A stretch of 60,659 nucleotides of DNA from an uncultured Prevotellaceae bacterium (GCA_900318885.1 ONMN01000021.1:1-60659); one strand, 5' to 3'; numbered from the stretch's first letter, positions 25,891 through 33,112 are shown. Notes: generated by a model not told the origin, from the sequence alone. Translations and numbers: made by a program.

Positions 25891-26788
25891 CCTTATACAA
25901 ATCTGGACAAGATGGCAGGTGCCAGTCCCTTGCCATATCTAACAAGGAAAGAATCTTAGCCTTGATTTGGTTCTCTGGATATACGGCATTGCAGAGATAG
26001 AGCATGGCCGTGATAACTCCGTATGGTTTCTTTTTCTGATTGTCTGTAAATGGGGTCTTCAACCACTTGTCATGATGTCCCTTGATGTTCATTGGCTGCT
26101 TGGAAAGGCTCCTGTTCCATAGACGAGAATGATGAGCGATGATATTTCTCAACACAGAGATTGCTTCCAACCAACTGGAAAGTTCCTTTGCCGAGTATAG
26201 TTCAAACTCGTTAGCAATAGTTGCACGTTGAGGTAACTGGCTCTTCAGGTTCTTATACATCTTCGAGAGTGTGCCGAATGTCGCAACCTCAAGAATCATC
26301 CATGCATCAGGATTATCACCTTCCATCGACTCGCTATCCCAATTGGTGTGGGCTATATATTCTTTGGCAAACGGCTCTGTACTACGCTCAAACTCATATT
26401 TGAAATCAAGCAGAAAGTCCTCGTAATACTCCATCTTTTCAAAGAGTGATTCATCCAGATACCAAAGTCCGCTATCCTTAGCCTGCGACAGATGGTTGAT
26501 AATCTTTACCCTCAGTGCCACCTCTATAATCTCAATAGCATCAAATAGTATCAGGCGGAGGCTACAGTCAAAGTTATATCGGGCAATCACGTCATCAAAA
26601 AAGCACCTTCAAGGAAGTCATGCTCCGTTTCTATGTCAATCATATCCGTCCAATAGTATTTCAGACGGAAATAGCTGATATGCGACAGACATTCTTTCGC
26701 ATACTCTTCACTACTGAACTGCATCCCTCTTGAACGGAGCAGACGGATTTGCTCTTCTATCTATCGTGCGTGGCTTTTGATTGCTCAT
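25853..26788 (-). pseudogene. Abi-family (AbiD/F-like, Abi_2) abortive-infection gene, two frameshifts
   Basis: A start at 26788 gives MSNQKPRTID. A frameshift then leads into EEQIRLLRSRGMQFSSEEYAKECLSHISYFRLKYYW, the standard Abi_2 N-terminus. A second shift in a T6 run (about 26595) is needed to continue into DDVIARYNFDCSLR and the C-terminal half, which holds the RNIIAHHSRLWNR motif typical of this HEPN-related family (RN...HHSR as putative RNase site). The intact half is open from 26590. Abi_2 proteins abort phage infection; this one is broken by at least two small indels unless the sequence has errors in homopolymers. Confidence 0.8.
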
Positions 26789-26981
26789 TGCTGTATATAT
26801 AAAAAAAAGTGACCCGCCAGCAAATCTACGGGATGCCGACGGGTTCTGTTATCGCTTGATTCGGACTGTCTTATCCGAGAATCTTCTTTATTTCGGGTGC
26901 AAATATAATGCTTTTTTGTTAATTATGCCACTTTTTTAGCAAATTTCTTTATAAAGCTGCTCTCATTTACCGATTTTTTTC
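26789..26981. other. AT-rich intergenic region between divergent units
   Basis: It holds a possible minus-strand -7 box TATATTTG (26900-26907) for the Abi gene and small hairpins (ACCCGCC..GACGGGT; TCGGA..TCCGA) near 26811-26873. No gene is visible. Confidence 0.5.
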
Positions 26982-26989
26982 TATCTTTG
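26982..26989 (+). promoter_or_regulatory. -7 box TATCTTTG of the structured RNA / CXXX peptide operon
   Basis: TATCTTTG fits the Bacteroidetes -7 consensus and lies just before the first hairpin of the RNA. A TTTG box at the usual distance is absent. Transcription would start near 26996. Confidence 0.65.
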
Positions 26990-27249
26990 CATCGACTTGG
27001 GGGAGAAATCCCGAGTTGCAGATGCAGTAGCTTTTATTTCGCACTTACCAAAGACGCCTGAGAAACTTCTTTTGGAATAGTTCGATTTAATAGCGAGGGA
27101 AGCCGGAAAGGCAACCCAGTACTCTTGCATTAAGCTATGCACACGCCTCCTGGCGTGGAGCATTCTTAAAGAGTACAGGGGTTCCATTTCTCAGGCGCGC
27201 CCCTTAGGTAAGTGCATAAGAGTGGCCACGCCATTCTTTGTGCCTTATG
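26990..27249 (+). ncRNA. Highly structured RNA upstream of the CXXX-repeat peptide operon
   Basis: The region folds on paper into nested helices. A 5' hairpin closes GCATC/GATGC with an inner GACTTGGG/CCCGAGTT. The main domain is closed by GCACTTACC (27041-27049) with GGTAAGTGC (27207-27215), then GCCTGAGAAA (27056-27065) with TTTCTCAGGC (27187-27196). Inside are GTACTCTT (27119-27126) with AAGAGTAC (27169-27176), capped by CACGCC/GGCGTG, and a GGGAAGCC/GGCAACCC hairpin. A 3' hairpin closes CATAAG/CTTATG. There is no open frame across it. The roughly 175-nt main domain is near the size of 6S RNA, but I do not recognise a known family. It could be a long 5' leader or a separate small RNA. Confidence 0.6.
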
Positions 27250-27305
27250 GATAGTGCATCCATTGATGGATTTAATTAGTACTAATTTATAAAAACAAAG
27301 AAACT

Positions 27306-28010
27306 ATGGACGCAAAGAAGAAAAAGAATGAAGAACTTCAAACCAGACGTGAATTCTTCAAGAATGCAGCAAAGCGGGTTCTTCCTATTGTAGGAGCTAT
27401 TGCATTGGCGAATCCTATAATACGCGCGGCTAGTCCAGAGCCAACACCTACAAATTGTAATAGAGGAACTTGCTCTTTTGGTTGCTCCATTACATGCTCC
27501 GGTGGTTGTGATGGAAGTTGTAGTGGATCATGCCTAACATCTTGTATGTATGAATGTTATCAGACGTGTGGGCAGACGTGTCAAGGTAATTGTACAGGTT
27601 CTTGTCAAGGTAGTTGCCAATTTAGTTGTGGAGGAGGTTGCGGTAATGGATGTTCTGGTTCATGTTCCGGTACATGCGCAGGATCGGCAGATGCTGTTCA
27701 CAGCTGTTCTAACTGTAATACCGTGTGCACATCTTCCTGTAAAGATGGCTGCAAAGAGTCATGTAACGATGGCTGTAAAGAGTCATGTAAAGGCGGCTGC
27801 AAAGGAGATTGTTATGAGGTATGCAAAGATTCTTGCTCAAAAAGTTGCAAAACTTATTGTGAGGGTGGATGCAAAGATACTTGCAAGAGTGGATGTGAAG
27901 GAACTTGCAAGGACGGATGTTCTGGAAGTTGTAAAGGAAGATGCACAGGTAACTGTAGAGGTACATGTTGGGGGTTCATGTTCTTTAACCCGATGTTCAA
28001 ACCTGCATAA
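27306..28010 (+). CDS. CXXX-repeat peptide precursor with twin-arginine leader
   Basis: The 234-residue protein starts with a Tat-type signal: charged n-region, T13-R14-R15-E16-F17-F18-K19, then a hydrophobic stretch to about Ala42. From Cys51 onward nearly every fourth residue is cysteine, 42 in total. The first block (to about residue 120) has neutral linkers (SGS, QGN, GGG). A short break, AGSADAVHSCSNC, is followed by a second block with charged linkers (KDG, KES, KGD, EGG). The tail is CWGFMFFNPMFKPA. It is the substrate-type gene of the radical-SAM operon behind it, which starts 3 bp after the stop. No structural fold with such spacing is expected without modification, so maturation before Tat export is inferred. 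Confidence 0.85.
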   Translation: MDAKKKKNEELQTRREFFKNAAKRVLPIVGAIALANPIIRAASPEPTPTNCNRGTCSFGCSITCSGGCDGSCSGSCLTSCMYECYQTCGQTCQGNCTGSCQGSCQFSCGGGCGNGCSGSCSGTCAGSADAVHSCSNCNTVCTSSCKDGCKESCNDGCKESCKGGCKGDCYEVCKDSCSKSCKTYCEGGCKDTCKSGCEGTCKDGCSGSCKGRCTGNCRGTCWGFMFFNPMFKPA

Positions 28011-28013
28011 TAA

Positions 28014-29234
28014 ATGGAACTGTTTAAAATACAGAACGAACAATGGCAGTCTGGCGTTTCAAAGAGTATCACGTTTATCGTCACAAAAGATTGCCAGTTA
28101 GCCTGCAAGTATTGCTATTTGGTTGGCAAGAACTCCAAGGAACGTATGCCTTGGAGTATTGCCAAGCAAGCCGTTGACTATGTGCTTGATCACGAAAATG
28201 ATTTCAACGAGGAATCAGTAATCTGGGACTTCATCGGCGGTGAACCATTCTTGGAGATTGACCTTATTGACAAGATATGCGACTATATCAAGATAGAGCT
28301 GTTCCGTCGGGATCATCATTGGTTCAATTCCTATCGCTTCTCGTTTTCCACAAATGGTATCAACTATCACGAGGAGAAGGTACAGCGGTTCATTGAAAAG
28401 AATCGTTACCATCTAAGCATTGGCATCACTATTGATGGTACTCGGCAGAAACACGACCTTAACCGTGTTTATAAAAAAACGGGACGTGGTTCGTATGACG
28501 ATGTAGTCAGGAACATTCCGTTGTGGCAGTCTCAGTTTCCAGGAAATGGCACTAAGGTGACAATAAGCAGTGCTGACCTTCCTTATATCAAAGAAAGTGT
28601 GTTGCATTTGTTCTCCCTTGGTATTCCGGAAGTGAACATCAACTGTGTTTTCGAGGATGTCTGGAAAGATGGTGATGACCTTATCTTTCAGAATCAGCTG
28701 ATGGAACTTGCAGATGCTATCATTGACAATGGATTATACGAAAACAATGTCTGCTCGTTCTTTCAAGAGCATTTGGGCAAGCCTCTCGACAGGAAACTGC
28801 AAAACCAGAACTGGTGTGGTGCAGGCAAGATGTTAGCCGTTGATGCTGCAGGCATTTTTTATCCATGTACACGCTTTGCTCAGTATTCTTTACGCAACAA
28901 GAAAGCTTGGATTATTGGCAATGTTAATGACGGCATTGACAAGAATAAATTGCGTGGATTCCTAACGTTAGACCGTTGCACACAGAGCACGCAGGAATGT
29001 ATCGACTGCGAAGTGGCTGAAGGTTGTGCTTGGTGTCAGGGAGAAAACTACGACACTGCCGACACTTACACCGCATTCCAACGTTCAATAGCTATCTGCA
29101 AGATGCACAAAGCACGTGTAAGAGCCAACAACTACTATTGGAATAAACTCTTCCGCAAACTGGAATTGGAAGGGATAGAGAGAGAACGCGCCAAAGAACA
29201 TATGAAACAACCCCAAATAAAGGATATATGCTGA
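28014..29234 (+). CDS. Radical-SAM/SPASM peptide maturase of the CXXX-repeat system
   Basis: The 406-residue protein binds a 4Fe-4S cluster through C27-x3-C31-x2-C34 (CQLACKYC) and has the GGEP SAM-binding motif (FIGGEPF). The C-terminal SPASM-type region, from about residue 266 (NWCGAGKMLAVD, FYPCTRF, then CTQSTQECIDCEVAEGCAWC and AICKMH), would hold two auxiliary clusters. Radical-SAM/SPASM enzymes of this class make thioether or carbon-carbon links in ribosomal peptides. Family naming in protein databases includes a CXXX repeat peptide maturase, which this resembles. It overlaps the next gene by 7 bp. Confidence 0.88.
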   Translation: MELFKIQNEQWQSGVSKSITFIVTKDCQLACKYCYLVGKNSKERMPWSIAKQAVDYVLDHENDFNEESVIWDFIGGEPFLEIDLIDKICDYIKIELFRRDHHWFNSYRFSFSTNGINYHEEKVQRFIEKNRYHLSIGITIDGTRQKHDLNRVYKKTGRGSYDDVVRNIPLWQSQFPGNGTKVTISSADLPYIKESVLHLFSLGIPEVNINCVFEDVWKDGDDLIFQNQLMELADAIIDNGLYENNVCSFFQEHLGKPLDRKLQNQNWCGAGKMLAVDAAGIFYPCTRFAQYSLRNKKAWIIGNVNDGIDKNKLRGFLTLDRCTQSTQECIDCEVAEGCAWCQGENYDTADTYTAFQRSIAICKMHKARVRANNYYWNKLFRKLELEGIERERAKEHMKQPQIKDIC

Positions 29235-30166
29235 AATACCTTGTGATATTGCTCGATGATACGAGCACATCTTTTTGCCACTACGACAATCCCAAGTCTG
29301 AGTCTCAATTGATGTCCATTGAGACACTGAAGAGTGGTATTCACTTTGGTATGATGGAAAACCTGATGATTCAGTTTGTATATCCTGTGGACGCATTGCC
29401 GCTGGATTATCTGCAAGCTATAGAGACGATAGACCATGGCGTTATCGCTCCATCAGGAAGTCCCGTAAATGCTGACGTAGTTGTGTTTAACGATTGGGAT
29501 ACATTCCTAAAGTTTGACTATTCGGGAGTTGGAACTTTTGTACTTAGGACAGACTCGAAGCAACTTTATGAGAATCAAAAGCAACTCAAATCGATTCTCT
29601 ATCAGGTGACACGACTCAACATCGTGTTAACGGATATAGAAACCATGAATGACAAGGACTTTGAAAAATACGATAAGTTTCTGGATGAGTTGAGAGCTAT
29701 AATGAAGAGGCTTTACCTGAAAGGTTATCAGACTCAATGCAATTTGATAACTGACCGAATCGTCCTTGATGCGATGAATAATTGCAATGCAGGAACGGAA
29801 AGCATTACCTTAGCACCAAATGGAAAGTTCTATATCTGTCCTGGCTTCTATTATGATGGCTTGGATGCTGTTGGCAGTCTTGAAGATGGTCTTGACATAA
29901 AGAATCTGCAGCTTTATAGGCTTGACCATGCACCGCTTTGCCGAATATGCGATGCTTATCACTGCAAGCGTTGTATATGGCTGAATCAAAAGACAACGAT
30001 GGAAGTGAATACGCCAAGCCATGAGCAATGCGTTGTTGCGCATTTGGAGCGTAATCAAGCCCGTTTGCTCTTGAAAGAATTGCAAGACAGAGGTATTTAC
30101 GACAAGAAACAAGAAATAAAGGAAATCTCTTATCTCGACCCATTCGATATAAGAGAGCAATGGTAA
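29228..30166 (+). CDS. SPASM-domain partner protein without the radical-SAM CxxxCxxC motif
   Basis: The 312-residue protein has a radical-SAM-barrel-like size, but its N-terminus (MLKYLVILLDDTSTSFCHYDNP) lacks the CxxxCxxC cluster motif. The C-terminal third retains a SPASM cysteine set: NCNAGTESITLAPNGKFYICPGF, then CRICDAYHCKRCIW and HEQCVV. It probably works with the active maturase, as substrate receptor or auxiliary-cluster electron donor. It starts inside the end of the maturase gene and stops 7 bp before the second peptide gene. Database families use the name CXXX repeat peptide maturase for such proteins too, so its exact role is open. Confidence 0.75.
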   Translation: MLKYLVILLDDTSTSFCHYDNPKSESQLMSIETLKSGIHFGMMENLMIQFVYPVDALPLDYLQAIETIDHGVIAPSGSPVNADVVVFNDWDTFLKFDYSGVGTFVLRTDSKQLYENQKQLKSILYQVTRLNIVLTDIETMNDKDFEKYDKFLDELRAIMKRLYLKGYQTQCNLITDRIVLDAMNNCNAGTESITLAPNGKFYICPGFYYDGLDAVGSLEDGLDIKNLQLYRLDHAPLCRICDAYHCKRCIWLNQKTTMEVNTPSHEQCVVAHLERNQARLLLKELQDRGIYDKKQEIKEISYLDPFDIREQW

Positions 30167-30173
30167 TAAAGCT

Positions 30174-30539
30174 ATGGAAGAAAAGATAACAAGACGAGAA
30201 TTGTTCCGAAGAGTGGCAAGGATGCTTCCAATCATTGCGTTGGCAAGTGTTCCTATTATTCCTACTATAGCAGAGCAAGTCAATGATTGTAATGGGACAT
30301 GTAAAGCATCTTGCTATTATTCTTGTAGGGTAACAAGCAAAGGAATGTGTGATGCATGTACATCGGCTTGTCGCATTGGTTGCCAACATTGTTGTAAAAC
30401 AAGTTGTGGGGCTGCTTGTGATGGCACTTGTAGAGGCTCAGCTACAGCTGTTACAGACACAACACCTAAAACCAAACGTGATAGTTGTAAACATGAATGT
30501 AATAAGCATAAAAACGATACAATTAAAAGCAACAAATAA
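30174..30539 (+). CDS. Second Cys-rich precursor peptide with twin-arginine leader
   Basis: The 121-residue protein repeats the plan of the first precursor at smaller size: T6-R7-R8-E9-L10-F11-R12, a hydrophobic stretch (MLPIIALASVPIIPTIA), then 15 cysteines from Cys39. Spacing is mostly CxxxC (CNGTCKASCYYSC) but irregular in places (CRVTSKGMCDAC, QHCCKTSC). The C-terminal 35 residues are rich in Lys, Asp, Asn and Thr with a final CKHEC. It is encoded between the SPASM partner and the small modification protein, so both peptides are likely substrates of the same enzymes. Confidence 0.8.
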   Translation: MEEKITRRELFRRVARMLPIIALASVPIIPTIAEQVNDCNGTCKASCYYSCRVTSKGMCDACTSACRIGCQHCCKTSCGAACDGTCRGSATAVTDTTPKTKRDSCKHECNKHKNDTIKSNK

Positions 30540-30542
30540 AAT

Positions 30543-30818
30543 ATGGAAAGAAAATTAGTAGGTCAAGTGACCGTAGAAGAAAAGAATGAGATTCAGACCC
30601 TGTTTGAACGTCGCAATGGTCTGAGTGAGTTGGCCAAAATCCTTTCGCCTGACAATACAGAATTGTATGAGAAGCTTGTAAAGGACATGGGAGAAACTGC
30701 CACGAAGTTCCAGCAATGGTGGGATACCAAAGCACGTAGTTACAATTGGGAGTCGGCAGAAAACGGCAACTGGGAAATCAACTTTGAGACTTGTGAAATC
30801 TTCTTGGTAAAGCCATGA
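30543..30818 (+). CDS. Small CXXX-peptide modification-system protein
   Basis: The 91-residue soluble protein ([20 protein letters not shown], ...[20 protein letters not shown], ...[14 protein letters not shown], ending EIFLVKP) has no metal or catalytic motif. Its size and position match the family named CXXX repeat peptide modification system protein, possibly a peptide chaperone. The start is 3 bp after the second precursor, and its stop overlaps the tatA start (ATGA), which indicates coupled translation. Confidence 0.7.
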   Translation: MERKLVGQVTVEEKNEIQTLFERRNGLSELAKILSPDNTELYEKLVKDMGETATKFQQWWDTKARSYNWESAENGNWEINFETCEIFLVKP

Positions 30819-31051
30819 TGTCAGCGCAACTCTTATTTATCGGTACAACCGAATTGATGCTTATTGCTGGCATTGCTCTTCTGCTCTTTGGTGGAAAGAA
30901 ACTACCGGAGATGATGCGAGGCATGGGACGAGGCATAAGCGAGTTCAAGAAGGGAGCAAAGGAAGTCACTGACCCCATCAATGAGGTTAAGGACGAGATT
31001 CTTTCCGACGTAGACGAACAAGGCCAGACGGATGAAGCCGTCAAACAATGA
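30815..31051 (+). CDS. tatA: TatA/E-type twin-arginine translocase subunit
   Basis: The 78-residue protein has the TatA plan: a short N-terminal transmembrane helix (about residues 8-25), the hinge [14 protein letters not shown], an amphipathic helix and an acidic tail. It would polymerise around TatC to pass folded substrates across the inner membrane. Being embedded in the peptide operon, its likely cargo is the two twin-arginine Cys-rich peptides. It overlaps tatC by 20 bp. Confidence 0.92.
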   Translation: MMSAQLLFIGTTELMLIAGIALLLFGGKKLPEMMRGMGRGISEFKKGAKEVTDPINEVKDEILSDVDEQGQTDEAVKQ

Positions 31052-31817
31052 CGAGAAACTAACATTCGGCGGGCACTTGGAAGTGTTTCGCCGTCTGTTT
31101 ATGCGTATCATTGCGGTAGCAGGTGCTATCGCAATGGTTGTCTTTTGCTTCAAGGATACTACATGGGAGGTGCTGCTTGCTCCAAGCGAGTGGGACTTCT
31201 GCACTTATCGCTGGATAGAATCAGCTTTTCAGTTCTTTGATATGGACTTCCGCTTTGAGGAGTTCCATGTAAATCTAATCGCTACCGACTTGTCAAGCCA
31301 GTTTATGATGCATATCACAACGGCAGTCTATCTTGGCATGCTGGGTGCATCTCCATATATATTATATGAGTTGTTCCGCTTCATATCGCCTGCACTCTAC
31401 GAGAACGAGCGGCGGTATTCGGTACAGATAGCAGGCATCATCTATGCACTGTTCATCCTTGGCGTACTGATGTCATACTTCGTGCTGTTCCCCATCTCGT
31501 TCCGCTTCCTCGGCACCTACAGCGTGTCTGCAAAGGTGGTAAGCAATATCACGCTTGATTCGTATATCAGCACTTTCGTTTCGTTAACATTGGTCATGGG
31601 TGTCGTATTCCAATTACCCGTCATCGCTTTCTTCCTTGGTAAGATCGGAGTTATTACATCTGCAATGCTCGCCAAATACCGTAAGCATTCCTTTGTCGTC
31701 ATCATGCTAGTAGCTGCTATTATTACTCCACCAGATTTAATGACATTGATACTAGTCACCATTCCGCTCTACTTGCTTTATGAAGTAAGCATTAGGGTGG
31801 TTAGGTGGATAGAATAA
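31032..31817 (+). CDS. tatC: TatC twin-arginine translocase receptor, variant N-terminal motif
   Basis: The 261-residue, six-helix membrane protein has TatC landmarks: HLEVFRR at the N-terminus, [10 protein letters not shown] (the acidic residue of the cytoplasmic loop), FQLPVIAF, and [21 protein letters not shown]. TatC recognises the twin-arginine signal. In the usual HLxELR motif a Glu stands where this protein has Val (HLEVFR), so signal recognition may differ. It is longer than usual between helices 1 and 2 (a segment of about 45 residues with [11 protein letters not shown]). No tatB-like gene is visible. It is the last gene of the operon. Confidence 0.92.
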   Translation: MKPSNNDEKLTFGGHLEVFRRLFMRIIAVAGAIAMVVFCFKDTTWEVLLAPSEWDFCTYRWIESAFQFFDMDFRFEEFHVNLIATDLSSQFMMHITTAVYLGMLGASPYILYELFRFISPALYENERRYSVQIAGIIYALFILGVLMSYFVLFPISFRFLGTYSVSAKVVSNITLDSYISTFVSLTLVMGVVFQLPVIAFFLGKIGVITSAMLAKYRKHSFVVIMLVAAIITPPDLMTLILVTIPLYLLYEVSIRVVRWIE

Positions 31818-31880
31818 GATTCCAAGCAGAGCTACCTGCTACTCATCATTGCTAGCAAACCGCAATTTGGTTCCATAGAA

Positions 31881-32031
31881 GGGTGTAGCCTAATACGCAG
31901 TTTTCTGTGGAGTGCCACACAAAACTGCATAGGTGCTATAGGCATGCCTTTAAAGGGCATAGCCTAATATGTACTTTCTGTAGCGATGCCCCAAAAGTAC
32001 ACAGCTATAATTGAGCAAGCTCAGTAGAAGG
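31881..32031 (+). ncRNA. Tandem structured element downstream of tatC
   Basis: Two related units start at 31881 (GGGTGTAGCCTAATACG) and 31955 (GGGCATAGCCTAATATG), 74 bp apart. Unit 1 holds a near-perfect hairpin at 31897-31928 (GCAGTTTT/AAAACTGC with inner TGTGG/CCACA), embedded in outer GCCTA/TAGGC pairs. Unit 2 pairs TGTACTTT (31970-31977) with AAAGTACA (31994-32001). The loops differ but the frame of the unit is shared. It could be a tandem small RNA, the operon 3' end, or a mobile hairpin repeat. Confidence 0.5.
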
Positions 32032-32051
32032 CAAGAGGAAGGCTCGTGGCT

Positions 32052-32085
32052 AATGTTATTATGTAATTGTTTACAAAATAACATT
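32052..32085. other. Hairpin AATGTTATT/AATAACATT
   Basis: A perfect 9-bp stem with a 16-nt AT-rich loop and no T-run. Its function is not evident. Confidence 0.5.
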
Positions 32086-32196
32086 TCCACCCCAGGGTAT
32101 TGTAACCACCTCACCCTCTGAAATATTCCCTTCTACATCATCAGAGTCAACAAACGCTTCTTTGGAATCACAGGGTCGGTTCTACTAATCACTTTC

Positions 32197-32325
32197 TCAC
32201 ACTCCTAACACCACAGCAGGGTCGATGTTCAGATGACGGCTCAATTCTCTACCTATTTTCGGCGAGGGCTCGCGAAAGCTGGGGTTGGTCAGTATGTAAA
32301 CGTAACCAGGTTCTTTGTTATTCAT
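32197..32325 (-). pseudogene. GIY-YIG (T5orf172-like) fragment
   Basis: ATG at 32325 gives MNNKEPGYVYILTNPSFRE, the typical start of T5orf172/GIY-YIG proteins. After PSFRE the frame leaves the family (PSPKIGRELSRHLNIDPAV) and stops after 42 residues. The domain's WVKIGKSS motif is missing. Confidence 0.55.
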
Positions 32326-32581
32326 TGTTTGCTGTCTTTTGGTAGTTTTTGAGAGTCTTTAAGCGCGCTGAGCACCTTTGGCTAAGGCTATCATTTTCGT
32401 GACCTCACGAAAATGGTCATCAATGCTGAATCCCAGCGTTTTATACGATTCCATAGCACGTCCAACGGCTACTACAAAATTCTCCCATCGGGCGTAACCT
32501 AACACTTGTTGCAACTCACGTGAGCTCTTGCCAATTTTCACCCAATCCACGCGAAAGCTGGGGTTGGTCAGTATGTAAACA
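32271..32581. repeat. 31-bp direct repeat, 280 bp apart
   Basis: The sequence beginning CGCGAAAGCTGGGGTTGG and ending AGTATGTAAAC occurs at about 32271-32301 and 32551-32581. Both copies encode VYILTNPSFR on the minus strand, so they come from two copies of the same GIY-YIG gene start. Confidence 0.8.
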
Positions 32582-32582
32582 T
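32359..32582 (-). pseudogene. Chimeric remnant: GIY-YIG N-terminus joined to DinD/BRO-type fragment
   Basis: The minus-strand frame reads VYILTNPSFRVDWVKIGKSS (T5orf172/GIY-YIG) and then directly RELQQVLGYARWENF..IDDHFREVTKMIALAKGAQR, which is the DinD/BRO antirepressor-type sequence. An upstream stop and no ATG show that it is not an intact gene. It appears to be a recombination product between two gene fragments. Confidence 0.6.
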
Positions 32583-32843
32583 CACCTTACGGGCTGAGCG
32601 GCGCTCTGCTCCCTGCTGTCCGGCCGAGAGCAGGGAAGTGTCGAGCCGACAGCCGGGAGGAGAGTGGCGGTTAGCAGGGAAGGTGTTGGCGTTTGCCCGC
32701 TTCCCAACGATTGGCGGTTTACTTCCCAAGGACGCGCAGTTTGCTTACTGTTCGTTGATAGTTTGCTTACTGGGTACTATGACTCCACCCAATCGCTCGG
32801 ATTTCCTTTAAACAAAGGAAAAACGGAGGGGTTGGTGTTACCA

Positions 32844-32981
32844 TAACACTCCACCCGACACTCCACCTAACACCCCACCCAAGACTCAACCCAGTTAAGT
32901 ATGCTTTAACAGATCTCGCGACGATATTTCAAAGCTATTTGGGTGGAGTGTCAGGTTGGGTCTTAGGTTGGGTGTTGGGGT
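32844..32981. repeat. Inverted 12-mer minisatellite arrays
   Basis: The left arm (32844-32892) is four units of consensus ACACYCMACCYR. The right arm (32938-32981) carries the reverse complement of about the same units. The 45-bp centre is unrelated. The whole could form a long imperfect hairpin or cruciform. Confidence 0.7.
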
Positions 32982-33112
32982 TACTGTTTCGGCAACACCC
33001 ACCCCAGTGGAAGCACCCTATTTATTGGCATTCCGACAAATCAGGTTTAGTCTTGGCTCTTTTTTTGCGCCCTGCCCAGAGAAATAATATTCCCTGCCCT
33101 GGGAATTCAAGT

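Noticed and set aside
26990-27249. Structured region as tmRNA, RNase P RNA or SRP RNA
   Set aside because: I looked for the tmRNA ends, the GAGGAAAGTCC core of RNase P and the CAGG/AGCAG loop of SRP RNA; none is present.
27550-28101. 183-residue overlapping frame in the CXXX peptide gene
   Set aside because: It arises from the same 12-bp codon periodicity read in another frame; the annotated frame has a Tat leader, regular cysteines and fits the operon.
31881-32031. Tandem hairpins as an integron attC array
   Set aside because: GCCTAA/TAGGC pairs recall attC ends, but the RYYYAAC/GTTRRRY consensus is not met and no integron integrase or cassette genes are nearby.
32359-32550. 63-residue frame as an intact DinD-like gene
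   Set aside because: Its N-terminal residues belong to a GIY-YIG domain and an upstream stop shows the frame is a fragment.
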